Shown one piece after another: positions 28,906 through 40,800 of a stretch of DNA of 64,000 nucleotides. Source of the stretch: Prorocentrum cordatum (taxonomy: Eukaryota > Sar > Dinophyceae > Prorocentrales > Prorocentraceae); assembly GCA_963575745.1 (NCBI GenBank), contig CAUYUJ010012080.1, positions 262,501 to 326,500 on the forward strand. The letters are read 5' to 3'. The position numbers and the translations under genes are program-made. The notes below the pieces were generated by a model. That model worked only from the letters and a program-made list of their open reading frames with translations, had not been told where the DNA came from and did not search any database. Numbering within the stretch: the first letter of the stretch is position 1; the number at the start of each line of letters is the position of its first letter.

Positions 28906-29989
28906 GGGAACAAAATCAGCGATGGCCCGAGAAGACGACAGCGAAAGGCCCAACCAAGTAAACGAGGACCCAACACCCCGAACTCGTCGTGCCCCTCCTT
29001 TTGTCATCGGGTCTCCCTCTTCTTCTGTCGCAGAATTCCCGCGCGTTCCCATCGGCCCCTGAAGTGGGGCCCTTGATCGAGCTCCACAGGTGTCGCCAAC
29101 GGGGCTAATGCAGGATGGGGGGCATTGTCCAAGCCGATCGGGGATGAAGGAGGGGTATGAGGAGGAATACAGGCGAAGGGGCGGCGGGATGAAGAGCAGG
29201 CGGCGAGAATGGAGGGAGAGGAAAGGGAGCGTATAGGGTGCGAAATGCGAGGCAGTATGCATGATGGGACACCGCACTTTTTTTCGGTTGCCTGAGGGCG
29301 CTCGAATGTGAATGTCCCCTTGAGGAAGGGACGGCAATTGTTGTCATACTCGGTGCGCATATATGCTCATTGTAGCTGTGGCGTACATGAAAGCAAACAC
29401 GAAGCGAAAATCTCTGGCGGAGCAAGGGCCCCCGTCGCGCCGTGCACGCGCGCGCAGCACGTGCTACTACACACGCGCGTGCTCCAGCACCATGCATATC
29501 AAAAAGCTGAGCCTGGCTATTTGCCAGCGTGCTTAGTCCAGAAAGCACTGGCGGCACGATAAGCAGACGTGCCGCAATCGGCAATAGCAGCCTTAGAGAG
29601 CCCAGCGGCAGCGGCCCTCGAGCGGGCCCTGCCGTATACCCAGCTCGAGAACGTGTTCTTGTCCCTGCCGCCGACCATGGTAGTCTTGAGCAGGTCGGAA
29701 ATGCTGACCTCGCCTCGCGAGGGAAGCGAGGGCGGCGGGCAAGGCGACCCCTCGCTCGAAGTGCCCGTGCTGTCGGTAGCTCGAACTGAGCACGTCGGCC
29801 CCCAAGTTGGGGCCGCGGCTGGTCATATCTTTCGGGCCCTCTCGGGGCTCTCTGGTGCCCTAGCAGAACTCCATGTGGGCCAATCCTGGGCCCCTCCACG
29901 AACCCTCTTGGACCGTCAAAGTGGGAAACATTTGTGCGAAAGCTGAAGCAGAGCACGTCAAGCCTCAATCTTGAGCATCTTGAAGCCCT

Positions 29990-29990
<1 letters not shown>
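28906..29990. other. Intergenic stretch
   Basis: A second AAACGAGGACCCAACACC lies at about 28960-28978. The rest (29000-29990) has no recognised gene or element. Confidence 0.4.
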
Positions 29991-29992
<2 letters not shown>

Positions 29993-30036
<44 letters not shown>

Positions 30037-30052
30037 CCCCTCTCTCTCTCTC
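29993..30052. repeat. CT dinucleotide microsatellite
   Basis: About 60 bp of TC repeats with one CCCCC interruption. Confidence 0.9.
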
Positions 30053-30323
30053 GGGGCACATCAGGAGTCTTCTTGGGCCTGGGCCCTTCTAGGGCCCTTT
30101 CTAAACCCTCTTGGGCGCCAAAGGTGACAGAAGAAAGAGCTCGTTTTCATAGGGTGTGTGTGTGTGGCTAAATGTGCACGTCGAGTCTCGTGCTGACCCC
30201 CATCAAGCCATTATCGTCCACCTCGGGGCCTTGACGTCGCATGGGGCAACCCGTGAGGCTCTCTAAGGCAACCTTGGGGATTTAAGATGGAACAAAAGTA
30301 TTCAGCTTGACGGAAACAGAGAA

Positions 30324-31781
30324 TCAAACCCTCCAGCAGCCAGCTGAGGCCGCATTATATAAGTCGCATTGGCGGCTGCGGTGCGAAAAGATGCACTCGC
30401 AAGAAAAGCGGTCGCCTGTGTTCACGTGCTTGCTGCCGCCCTTGCCCCCCTTCGCGACCTTGGTCTTCGGCGGCGGAGTTGCTGTTGGCGAGCCCGTAGC
30501 CGTTGCCTTAGCCGCGGCCTTAGCCTTGGCTTTGCCTTTGGCCTTGGGCTTGTCCCCGCGCTTGCGCTTGGCGCCCGCCCCCAACGCGTGCCCCGCAGCA
30601 GCCGCCGCTGTTCGCATCCGCTCCTCGAGCTCCGCAGCCTCATCCTTGTCGCGGTCGGCGTCGACAAGCGCACTGACGGCGGGCACGTGAGCCGGAAGCG
30701 CCGCAACCGCGCCCCCTGGGGGCACCGCGCCCACGATCGCTCCCGCTGTTGGGGGCGGAGACCCTGCGACTGTGCTGAGAGCGCTGGGCGTGCCCGAGGT
30801 GTTGGTGACAGGGCTGCCCGCTGGCTCCGAGGCCGCCGAGGACGGCGCCCGCCTCGGGCGATCGAAGATGCGAATGCCCCCCATGCCAGCGGCGCCGCCC
30901 GTGGCCCCAGCCGCCGTCATGCCCGCCATGTGCATGACCCCCTGGACCATCTCCATCATCACATCCCGCATTTCCTGGCGACCCATTGCATGGGACGCGC
31001 CAGCGCTCGCGCCGTGATGCCTGACGGCCAGCTCTGTCACCTGTGAAGTCGCTCGGAGCACCTTGGCCGTCTTGCGGTAGTAGAAAGTTGCGGCCTCCTG
31101 CGCAATCACCTCGTGCACCACCTCAGGGTCGGAGACTGGCAAGTCAGCCCCGTAGGCGAACTCGATGAGAGGTGGTTCGAGATCGCTGGGCAGCGACGGG
31201 AACACCTTGCGGTGGGGCCAGGTGCGGGGTGAGGCGCGGTCAAGGTCCTTGATGTGCCGCTGCAACGACGTGCACATCGCACGCCTATCCCACACGCCAA
31301 GCTCCTCTGTGCCCCCCACGCAGTAGACGAGCGCAGCCCCAAACTGCAGGAGCTTCTCCCCTGGGCACGTGATGCCGATGCGCCACATGCGCGACGCCAG
31401 CAAGCGTAGCTTGGCGTCCCTGGAAAGGTCATCGTTCCTGATGCCGCTCCAGTCGGATGCCGTGAGAAACTTGTCCAGATTGTCGCAGCGCTGCTGCTTC
31501 CTGGCCCCACGCGAGTCGGCCGTGCCAGCCATGACGTTCCCCAGCGCAGTCGCGATCGCGACGCGCTGCTCCTCCGACCAAGGCCCGCCCATGAGCTCGC
31601 GGCCCACCGCGGTGACGACATTCATGTCCACCCCTGTGTGCTGCGTGAAGGAGGAGATGAGCGCCTGGGTCTGCGACGCCACGATGGCATCTCGGGGCGT
31701 GCCCAGGTCGACCTGCGAGGTGATGAACGCCACGCGCTGGCGAACATTGGCAACGATGGTGTCCGCAGTTGATGCGGCCAT
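30324..31781 (-). CDS. Hypothetical protein with basic low-complexity tail (485 aa)
   Basis: ATG 31781 (MAASTADTIVANVRQR) begins an intact 485-codon frame; the GTG one codon earlier is not needed. Residues 1-260 look globular and helical: FTQHTGVDMNVVTAVGRELM, CDNLDKFLTASDWSGIRNDD, LRLLASRMWRIGITCPGEKL, and HEVIAQEAATFYYRKTAKVL. A Met/Gly-rich segment, a Pro/Ser/Ala linker and a Lys/Ala tail (KRKRGDKPKAKGKAKAKAAA) follow. After it come a few Cys/His residues (FSCECIFSHRSRQCD) that could bind a metal. A decayed spliced-leader relic lies 63 nt upstream. The layout matches 17171-18115: folded helical part, then Pro-rich linker, then Lys/Ala tail. Function not recognised. Confidence 0.65.
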   Translation of the reverse strand: MAASTADTIVANVRQRVAFITSQVDLGTPRDAIVASQTQALISSFTQHTGVDMNVVTAVGRELMGGPWSEEQRVAIATALGNVMAGTADSRGARKQQRCDNLDKFLTASDWSGIRNDDLSRDAKLRLLASRMWRIGITCPGEKLLQFGAALVYCVGGTEELGVWDRRAMCTSLQRHIKDLDRASPRTWPHRKVFPSLPSDLEPPLIEFAYGADLPVSDPEVVHEVIAQEAATFYYRKTAKVLRATSQVTELAVRHHGASAGASHAMGRQEMRDVMMEMVQGVMHMAGMTAAGATGGAAGMGGIRIFDRPRRAPSSAASEPAGSPVTNTSGTPSALSTVAGSPPPTAGAIVGAVPPGGAVAALPAHVPAVSALVDADRDKDEAAELEERMRTAAAAAGHALGAGAKRKRGDKPKAKGKAKAKAAAKATATGSPTATPPPKTKVAKGGKGGSKHVNTGDRFSCECIFSHRSRQCDLYNAASAGCWRV

Positions 31782-31843
31782 CACAGGGTAGCAGGTGGAA
31801 GTCTAAGTGTGGTCTTCACCCTGTGATGTGCATACGCACGAGG

Positions 31844-31864
31844 CACGGGCCAAGACGGCTACGA
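31844..31864 (-). other. Relict spliced leader
   Basis: The minus strand reads TCGTAGCCGTCTTGGCCCGT, about 15 of 20 DinoSL positions, upstream of ATG 31781. Confidence 0.65.
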
Positions 31865-32677
31865 CACAGAGGGGGAAGGAACGGACGTGTGTGTTGGGAG
31901 GGAGGAGATGGGGGGGAGGTGGAAGGGATGGACGAGGGAGTGGCGAGCAGACAGGAGGGGGAGGACGGTGGTGATGATGATGAGGGGGAGGGTTGCGTGA
32001 GGAAGTGGGTGAGGAAGGTGGGGCCAAGGAGGAGGATGACGATGAGGTTGGCGGAGGGGTTTGGATGCAAGGTGGAGGGTTGAGCGTTGCCTTTGCTATT
32101 GCAATGAGACGCGTGAGTTCACACCAACACACTGCGACTTTGCATGAACGACTCGGCCACTCGACTTGCGCGACGACGTCGGTGAGCAATGACGCCAACG
32201 AAACCCATGAACAACATAAGTGATCGAACTCGCCGTGGGGACTTCGAGCAATTGCACCAAGTCGCCCTGGCGACTTCGATCAATTGCACCAAGTCGCCCT
32301 GGGGACTTGGTCCATTCGTGGATGGCCTGTCTGTGTCATTCATGAGCTCCCGAGTTGGTGCAATTGCACCAAGTCCCCACGGCGAGTTGGTGCAATTGCA
32401 CCAAGTCCTGGTGAGCACTTCGATTCATCTCACTCGCACAACATCACGACACATCTTGATGGGCATCATAATGCAAAAACATGAATTACACGCGTTGAGA
32501 ATGGGCTCGCCGCAGCGCCCCAACTGCGACGCTCCACGTGGCTGGCACAGCAAGATCGTTAGCTCCTCTACAGCTCCTTGCACGGCAACACCCAACGCCA
32601 CCGAAGAACTCTCAACGAGCATGTCACCTATGTGTCGGTGACACATACGAATCACACTGCATGCAAGGACGGGCCGC
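31865..32677. other. Intergenic stretch with short tandem and inverted repeats
   Basis: GGA/GAT-rich 31890-32060. At 32225-32410 the motif TTGCACCAAGTCGCC (or TCCCC) occurs four or five times, with CAATTGCACCAAGTC variants forming a small array. No gene supported. Confidence 0.5.
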
Positions 32678-33394
32678 TCACGCATTGGGCTCAGGAAGCT
32701 CTGGCGGGGTGTGGAAACGCGTGTGGAATTCCATCAACACTGCTGCAAGTTTGTTCACATTGCTTTGGAAGTCATCGAACGTGGCCTCCTTTTTGACACG
32801 CATGCTCTTGTTCTTCCACTTGCCCACTTTGCCGTCCCAATAGGTGCACTTCAAAGCGTGGCGGCATTTGAGCCACGATATGCCGTGCCTGACACAACCG
32901 TCAGGGAGGATCGGCTCGAATGCGTTCTCGTCCGTGACGTACGGGGCCTTCTTCAGCCACTCGAAATTCTCTGCCAACAACTCAACGCTGAGGCGATTCC
33001 GAGGATTCACTGTTGGCAAGACCATCATCGAAAACGTACTGCCGTCATCGCTCTTCGTGGTGACACTGATGATCTTAGATATGACATCCATGCACTCCTT
33101 GCGGGGGCGCTTCAATGGATTGCCTTCAGTCACAACACCAGCCTCAGCATAAGGGTCAGCCTGGTCGGCGTCTGCGACTGACATTTCAGCATCGACGAGG
33201 GCGTTTCTGGCCGTCATGATCTCGTCAAGCATCGAGAAATTGTGATCCAATATCGCCGCGAGCCTGGAATCCAGGCGGTCAAGGGCGACGAACTTGCGCC
33301 CTTCAACTACCCTGACCTTTACAGCCCACGAACTCTTTAAGGACGGGGCATCCGTGAGCTTGATCATGGCGAAGCCCTCCTCGATGGAAACCAT
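32678..33394 (-). CDS. Hypothetical protein (238 aa)
   Basis: I choose ATG 33394 (MVSIEEGFAMIKLTD) over an upstream in-frame ATG, because a spliced-leader-like relic at 33445-33468 lies between them. The chain has mixed composition with no low complexity: VRVVEGRKFVALDRLDSRLA, LDEIMTARNALVDAEMSVAD, a basic PLKRPRKE, an ISVTTKSDDGSTFSMMVLPT strand-rich part, and a C-terminal domain with WLKKAPYVTDENAFEPILPD, two Cys residues in WLKCRHALKC, and a helix FDDFQSNVNKLAAVLMEFH. One exon; no recognised family. It could bind nucleic acid through the basic C-terminal part, but that is conjecture. Confidence 0.65.
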   Translation of the reverse strand: MVSIEEGFAMIKLTDAPSLKSSWAVKVRVVEGRKFVALDRLDSRLAAILDHNFSMLDEIMTARNALVDAEMSVADADQADPYAEAGVVTEGNPLKRPRKECMDVISKIISVTTKSDDGSTFSMMVLPTVNPRNRLSVELLAENFEWLKKAPYVTDENAFEPILPDGCVRHGISWLKCRHALKCTYWDGKVGKWKNKSMRVKKEATFDDFQSNVNKLAAVLMEFHTRFHTPPELPEPNA

Positions 33395-33444
33395 CGCTGA
33401 CTTAAAGCAACAATCAGTGTCTGCTATGTGCAAAGCGCCCTGTG

Positions 33445-33468
33445 CTTGACGAACCAAAACGCCTATAG
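33445..33468 (-). other. Decayed spliced-leader relic
   Basis: The minus strand reads CTATAGGCGTTTTGGTTCGT then CAAG. The central TAG-x-C-x-TTTTGG-x-TC matches 12 of 15 positions and the CAAG end is present after a 2-3 base insertion. It is 51 nt upstream of ATG 33394. Confidence 0.5.
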
Positions 33469-33592
33469 TATACGGGACTATTGCCGTGCCATAGTGTATG
33501 CATACACCCATCACTGTTCATGGCACAGCAATCGTCATTGGTGGAGGACTTGGGGGAGAGGGGGCGTGGCCGGATTGCGACGAGAAAATACC

Positions 33593-35395
33593 TGACGAAG
33601 GACCCAACCATATGCAGCTGCTTTCGGTGGAGCTCCCTATGGGGCAACGATCCTCGTGAGGGGTGTGCCGAATTGGGTCCGATGCCCCCATGCGGACCCT
33701 GCCGCTGGGGCCTTCGGTGGAGCTCCCTATGGGGCCACGATCCTCGTGAGGGGTGTGCCGAATTGGTTCCGATGCCCCCATGCGGACCCTGGCACTGGGG
33801 CCTTCGGTGGAGCTCTCTATGGGGCCACGAAACGTGTGAGGGGTGTGCCGAAATAGTGATGGGGAGGCATGCGGACCCTGCCACTAGGGCCTCACGAAAC
33901 GTATAAGGGGTGTGCCGACATTTGTGTTGGGGAGGCATGCGAACCCTGCCACTGGGGCCTTCGGTGGAGCTCCCTATGGGGCCCCGACATGTGTGAGGGG
34001 TGTGCCGAAATTGGTGGTGGGGAGGCATGCGAACCCTGCCACTGGGGCCTTCGGTGGAGCTCCCTATGGGGCCACGAAACGTGTGAGAGGTGTGCCGAAA
34101 TGACTGGTGGGGAGGCATGCGGGCCCTGGCACTGGGGCCTTCGATGGGGCTCCCTATGGGGCCTCACAAAACGTATAAGGGGTGTGCCGAAATTTGTGTT
34201 GGGGAGGCATGCGAACCCTGCAACTGGGGCCTTCGGTGGAGCTCCCTATGGGGCCACGAAACGTGTGAGGGGCGTGCCGAAATGGGTGGTGGGGAGGCAT
34301 GCGAACTCTGCCACTGGGGCCTTCAGTGGAGCTCCCTACAGGGCCACGAAACGTGTGAGGGGTGTGCCGAAATGTGTGGTGGGGAGGCATGCGGACCCAG
34401 CCACTGGGGTCTTCGGTGGAGCTCCCTATGGGGCCACGAAGCGTGTGAGGGGTGTGCCGAAATGGGTGGTGGGGAGGCATGCGAAGCCTGCCGCTGGGGC
34501 CTTCGGTGTAGCTCCCTATGGGGCCACCAGGCGTGTGAGGGGTGTGCCGAAATGGGTGGTGGGGAGGCATGCGAACCCTGCCGCTGTGGCGTTCGGTGGA
34601 GCTCCCTATGGGGCCACGAAATGTGTGAGGGGTGTGCCGAAATGTGTGGTGGGGAGGCATGCGAACCCTGCCACTGGGGCCTTCGGTGGAGCTCCCTATG
34701 GGGCCACGAAACGTGTGAGGGGTGTGCCGAAATGAGTGGTGGGGGGGCATGCGGGCCCTGGCACTGGGGCCTTCGATGGAGCTCCCTATGGGGCCACGAA
34801 ACGTGTGAGGGGTGTGCCGAAATGGGTGGTGGGGAGGCATGCGGACCCTGCCACTGGTGTCTTCGGTGGAACTCCCTATGGGGCCACGAAACGTGTGAGG
34901 GGTGTGCCGAAATGGGTGGTGGGGAGGCATGCGAACCCTGCCACTGGGGCTTTCGGTGTAGCTCCCTATGGGGCCACGAAACGTGTGAGGGGTGTGCCGA
35001 AATGGGTGGTGGGGAGGCATGCGAACCCTGCCACTGGGGCGTTCGGTGGAGCTCCCTATGGGTCCACGAAACGTGTGAGGGGTGTGCCGAAATGGGTGGC
35101 GATGATGGTGATGGTGACGGCGGGTGATGAGGACGATGATGGTGCCGATGACGGCGATGGCGATGATGACGACGAGGATGACGACGATACTGATGACGAG
35201 GATGATGGTGATGCTGGCGATGATGATGAACATGACGGCCATGATGTTGCTGGTGATGATGATGACGGTGACGATGGCGATGATGCCTGATGGTGATGCC
35301 GATGATGCGAGGAGGGGGGAGGGCAGCGGGAGGAGGAGGAGTGACGCGGGGCGCTCTCTCTTCAAAACGAGGACCCAACACCGCAGGATGGTTGA
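33593..35395. repeat. Composite satellite element, copy 2
   Basis: Same organisation as 27253-28900: AGGACCCAAC at 33599-33608 and 35370-35379, about 16 units of the 90-bp satellite (33617-35095), GAT microsatellite (35096-35290), and the conserved right flank. Frames on both strands are open across most of it. Confidence 0.9.
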
Positions 35396-35780
35396 GAAAT
35401 ATGATGAGGACGGCCCGCGCCGCCGCCAAGACGGCTCTAAGTAGGATCTGGTCAAAGACAGCGGGGCACCCTTCCAAGTCCTCATGTGGTCTGGTGGCCC
35501 CCGTGAAACACAAAGCCCTCATGGGGTCTCGGGGTCTTCGTGAGATCCAATGGGGAGGCATGAGGAATCCCGAACACCGAGAGAAAGCGCCTCCGAGCTC
35601 CTGTGCACGTGGCCCCAAGGAACCTCCAAGACGGCCCGATATGCCTCTGCACGGCGGCGCACCCCCCGCCCCCCCCCCTTCCCCCCCACGGACGAGGCGG
35701 AGGATGAGGCAGAGGAGGAGGAGGGGAAGGAGGTGGGGGATGGCGGAAGGGGGGCAAGGAGGAGGATGAGCAGCAGGGGG
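35396..35780. other. Intergenic stretch
   Basis: No gene recognised; several CCAAGACGGC strings occur, only superficially like a spliced-leader core. Confidence 0.35.
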
Positions 35781-35784
35781 GTGA

Positions 35785-36060
35785 GGAGGAGGAGGAGGAG
35801 GAGGAGGAGGAGGAGGAGGAGGAGGAGGAGTGCCACTGCACGCAACAGCCCCGACGACTCGCACGAGCCGACCTGCCCCCTGCCGTCGGCGCCATGCGCC
35901 GCTGCGGGAGCGCCAAGGGGACTCCGACCGCCCCCTCCTCCCATTCCTCCTCCTCCTCCGCTCCTCCTCCGCATCCTCATCACCCGCCTCCTCCTCCTCC
36001 TCCTCCTCATCCTCCTCCGCTCCTCCTCCTCCTCATCATCATCCTCATCATCATCCTCAG
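35785..36060. repeat. GGA and CCT/CAT microsatellites
   Basis: GGA tract 35785-35830 and CTC/CAT tract 35935-36060, with a short unique segment between. Confidence 0.85.
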
Positions 36061-36116
36061 GCGACGAATGCAAAGAAGGCGGGGGAGGGCGATGGCACCA
36101 CACGACGACGACCACC

Positions 36117-36117
<1 letters not shown>

Positions 36118-36208
<91 letters not shown>
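36118..36208. repeat. Poly-T tract of 91 bases
   Basis: Uninterrupted T run on the plus strand, i.e. poly-A on the minus strand. Its minus-strand upstream neighbour is a short tandem duplication (36262-36360), so it may be the tail of a retroposed sequence. Confidence 0.95.
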
Positions 36209-36261
36209 CTTTCTGGTACCCGCGGTCCAAACCACCGTGGAATAGATCAGGCGCCTGTGCA

Positions 36262-36362
36262 ATGCGTAACGTACACGCCATACGGAAAGCAAATAATGCA
36301 ATAGAGAAGGCGCTTGCTGTGTAATGCACAAAATGCACGCCATACGGAAAGCACATAATGCA
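36262..36362. repeat. Tandem duplication around CACGCCATACGGAAAGCA
   Basis: Two copies of ACGCCATACGGAAAGCA followed by ATAATGCA and TAGAGAA, about 60 bp apart. Confidence 0.8.
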
Positions 36363-37807
36363 TAGAGAATCCTACAGGCTTGAGGCTCGAGTGCTGCTAC
36401 GGATATGAGCGGGCATCCGCGTCGTGGGATCTTGGGACCCCTTCCCCACCCCCCTATGTTGCGAACAATGCGGTCGCCTTGGAAGTGAGACGGGAGGCAG
36501 CATGGACCAAACATGACCCGCAACCCATGCACGGTGGAGAATGGGCCGAGGGCTACAAAGACATGTGATGAGGAGAAGGATGAGGGAGTGGATGATGAGA
36601 GGGAATGAAGAATATAATGAGGAGAAGGAGCGTACGGAGGAGGGGGACCTCCCGAGTACGTCTCGCACGGGAGCTCATTGGAGGAGCAGAGTTGCGAGTG
36701 TCTCGAGCATGAGCACCTCCGAGGAGTAGCAGCGTAAAGATGTTTCGAGCGGGAGCCGCTTTACAAACGTAAACGTTCAAAGACATCCCAGGCGAAATCA
36801 TCTTCGAGGAGTAGAGATACGAACAGCGCTGACCTGCGCGAGACCGTCCGCAAGACCCAGCGCGAGACCCCCATCGGAACCTGCCGACTTTGCTGCGTGA
36901 CGGTGCTGTGTCGTAAGCAAAAACAAAAATCCTCGCTCCCCCTCCTCCTCCTCATCCTCCTCCTCCCACTCCTTCCCCGCCCCCCTTGCACTCGCCCCTG
37001 CCCCTTCCGCATCGCCCGCCCAACCCCGCCGCCACTCCACCGTCTCCTCATCCCCATTAACCCGCGCATCGCGCTTCCCCATCCCCCATCCTCACCCTCA
37101 CCCGCATCCTCGTTATCCCCTGCTACCCTCCTCGCCGCAATTGCCCGTAGGCGACGTCGCTCAGCCGCTGGAACAGACGCAGGTTTTGCTTCACTAGCGC
37201 GCGAGAGACCACACTGGAGCCAGTGTGGGAAGCGGTGAACGAACTAAGTGCACCTGCCGCTGCTGGCGCGCGCAGCCCATCCACGCCCACGTGCCACGAA
37301 AGATGCACACATCACTTCAAGTGTACCACTGCTTCACATCACTTCAAGTGCACCACTGTTAACCATCACTGTGGCATGGCATGTCGCCACTCGCGGGCGT
37401 GGGGCGCACCTATAGCAGAGCAGGGCTGGAGCGACGCGCGAAACTTAGCCGCTGCAGTCGCAGCGACGGGCCATTCAGCCCAAGACAGCGAGCGATGCTT
37501 GCTGCGCCATGCCAGCGCTTGGCTGAGCTTCGAGCAAGAATAGGACAACACGTGAAGATGCACGATGTGGCGCGGACCAAATGCGACGCACACGGAGAGC
37601 GTACAACACAACATACACCTGAACTCAGGAACACATTGAGACGCACATGCAGCCGTACACATACACATATGGGTTCCGTGCACAACACGCGATGCAAAGT
37701 TGTGGTGCAAAGAAGGACACACGTACAATGCAAGGGGGAGAAGCTTTGCATGGGCAGCACCTTCGAAAGCAAAAAAAGCCTCGGTGCCCACTGGTGAACG
37801 TGCAGGC
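36363..37807. other. Intergenic stretch
   Basis: CCT-rich 36930-37130; the duplicated string CATCACTTCAAGTGTACCACTG / CATCACTTCAAGTGCACCACTG lies near 37311 and 37337. No gene recognised. Confidence 0.4.
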
Positions 37808-40800
37808 CTACTTCCTGCCCCTGCCCCTGCCGCCCCTGCCATTGCCCGTGGTGGCCTTCGGGGCGGGGCGATCTTTCCCTTTCCCCTCCCCCTTGGCCTC
37901 CTTAGTGGCCCTCGGGGTGGAAGCCTCGGGCGGGGCGGGCCTCTTGCTGGGCGACGGGGCGGCGCGCTGGTCCTTCTCAACGCGGAACAGAGGCTCGCCA
38001 ACGCTTAGGTCCCGCGAGTTGATCAACACAGGAATTGAAACCCTGCGCGCGCTAGTATCGCCCCTCCTGTCTGGCGAGCTACACTTAATGTCGACTGGAA
38101 TGCGGCTGTACGTCATGTTTGCCATTGCGCTGTCCTTGATGGTGGGCGCACAGAAATACGGGACAACGACGGGCTTATCACCGCTCAAGTCAGGCCTTGA
38201 CGAGAGGCACACCGACGTCTCACCCTTCGACGGGCCCAGCTGGCCTGGAGCCCAGAAGGTGACCTCGATCGCATTACTTGGAACTTTAGGCCCCGTCCCA
38301 ATGCTGGCGGTTAAAGGCACGAGGACCAAGGTCCCCGCTTCGCATTTCTTCTCTGCTTTGACATTGTGAATGACCTGCTTAGGCGAGGTCGAGTACGACA
38401 CAGACAAGTCCACCTTCCCTTCCAAAGAGCGGTACACATGAAACAAGGCGTGCCTAACGTCAGACTTCACCATCTCGACCTGCATGTCGATGGATTCCTC
38501 GCGGCAGCGGTCGCTCCCTACCTTATATATATACACATATATGTACATGTGTGTTTGCATATGTATATGTATACATGTGTATATTTGTATACAAAACTCC
38601 CATCTCTCTCTCTCTCTCCCTCCCTCCCTCCCTCCCTCTCTCTCTCTCTCTCTCTCTCCCTCCATCCCTCCATCCCTCCCTCCCTCCCTCCCCCCCTCTC
38701 TCCCTCTCACCTTTTATCCTCTCCCCCGCTCTATCATTCTCTCCCGCCCTCCCCATCCCCCCCTTTATCCCTCCATGCACCCCTCCCGTGCTCTCCCTGC
38801 CCCTCCACCACATCCCTCCATCACCCATTGCACGCGTGGCATCCGCCCACTCCCATCCCTCCCCTCCCCCTCTTCACCCTGCCCCGTCCGCCCCCCTCCC
38901 CCCCTCCCATCACCCCCTCACCCCATCCCCAATCCTCACCATCCTCATCCCTCCTCCTTCCGCCCGCCCTCCCAGCCCACCCCACCACGACCTCCCCCAT
39001 CCAACCCCCCCTACCCTCCCCCTTCCCCTCAGAGGGCAAGCGGCCGCAATGGGTCCGACGCGCTCGGTCCACCCTTCTTGGTGGAGAGGACTTTCTGGTT
39101 CCCAACGGGCATGGCCTGAGGGCGGCAGGGCGACAGATCGAAGGGTCGACCGACGGACGAGGGCCGACGGCTTAGGGCGAAGACGCAGTGCGGAGGCGAC
39201 GACACCGTGAGATGAGGAGCGCACGGGGGGGGGGGGGGGGGGGGGGAAGCGGCTGAGTGGAGCGGGTGAAGGGGGGAGGGGGCTGTGAAGGATGGAAAGC
39301 ATGAGAGGGTGAAATGTGCAAGGAGGAGGACGTGCCTTGTATCGGACGAGCTTATAGCATGAGAAACAAAAGCAGTGTGCAGAAGGCGCGTGCCTTGTAC
39401 TCGTCGAGCAACTGGCCAACGGTGACGTTGATCAAGTCATCGCCGTCGTCGCCGTCGACGGGGTCGGCGCCGTCGACCTTCTCCTGCAAAGTGGCCCCCA
39501 TCGGTGCTGAGATTCTTGATGATGTACATCTTGTTCTCCTTCTCGATGGTGACGCCTGTCTTGAAGCCGCGGCTGCCCAAGCAGTCGGAAGAGACGCCGC
39601 CCGTGCTGGAGAACTGCCTGAAGCCAGAGTCGCCCTGCTTCGGCGAAGTGCCCTTCGGCTCGAGGACGGGCCAGGGTTGGTCCAAGTCCTTTGCCACAGG
39701 GTAGAGCTCCCAGATCGTCTCCAACAGCCACTGGCCGATCTCCTTCAGGTTGCCGAAGCACCTGCGGTTCCTGGACTTCTTGCCATGGACGTGCACGACG
39801 CACTTCACCTGGAAGTCGCTCATGGTTTTGCAGCGATCCGTCTGTGACATGCCAACTGTCTCCATGAATTTGGCAGCGTGGCGAATCATCGTGGCAACCG
39901 TGATCGCGGACGCCTTGTGCTTGGACGAGGTGGGCGCGCAGTCCGAGGTCGTAAAGAGGCGGCACTCGTTGCCGCGGCAGAAGTTCTCAGGTGCCACCAA
40001 GCATGCCTTCACACACGATACGATGTACTCTGGCGCTTGCACCATCGGGATCGACGCGAACGCCTTGAACGTCGCCCCGCTGATGTCCCTCCTGAACACG
40101 AGGGTCTTGGAGAACTCCTCCAGATCCCGCAAGTGCACTGGCTCGGTGCCCCCGCCCCACTCCTTCACGAACATGCAGAGGTCGTGGCACTGGCCAGCCA
40201 AAAAAAAGGCTTCGTCCTCTCGATCTCCCTGGCGATGGCGGCCCACATCTTATCATCGGGCATCGATCCACCCCTGACCGCGCGGGAGTGGATCTGGAGC
40301 AACGTCTGCATTGAAGACTGGACCCTATGCGCGCCGTGGCTCGCGTTGTCAGCCTCCTGGAAGAAGCTGCAGAAGCTCGCGCAGCTCGCGGGCACCTCAG
40401 CACGGATGATCAACCAGTGCAGGCCGTTCTCGACCGCCTCGGGGGCGAGGCTGTAGCAGGACGGCGAAACGCTCACACCGACAAATGCCCCCCTCGCCAT
40501 CCACCCCACCCCCACCCCCCACGCACACACACACACAGGCACATACACACAAACAAAACGCGCGCACACAATCCCCCGATAGGACAGGTTCACTGTCCTG
40601 CTACTGCCCTGGCCGCCTCCTTGTAGGAAGGACACGCCGTGTAGACCTTCTCCTTCGCCAAGTGGCCGTCAACGACCAAGGCGTCCGACGTCAAGGTCGT
40701 CTTGCACTCACTGTCGATGCAGCGCAGGCCCGCGTTGGTGTGGCCGTTCGTGATCGAGAGGTAGCGCAGGTCATTCGCATTCATCGGCGGGATCGCGCCA

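Noticed and set aside
35425-35640. CCAAGACGGC strings as spliced-leader relics
   Set aside because: Only 10-12 bases match and no gene start follows.
34154-35864. 443- and 513-codon minus-strand frames
   Set aside because: Same satellite and microsatellite read backwards; composition explains them.
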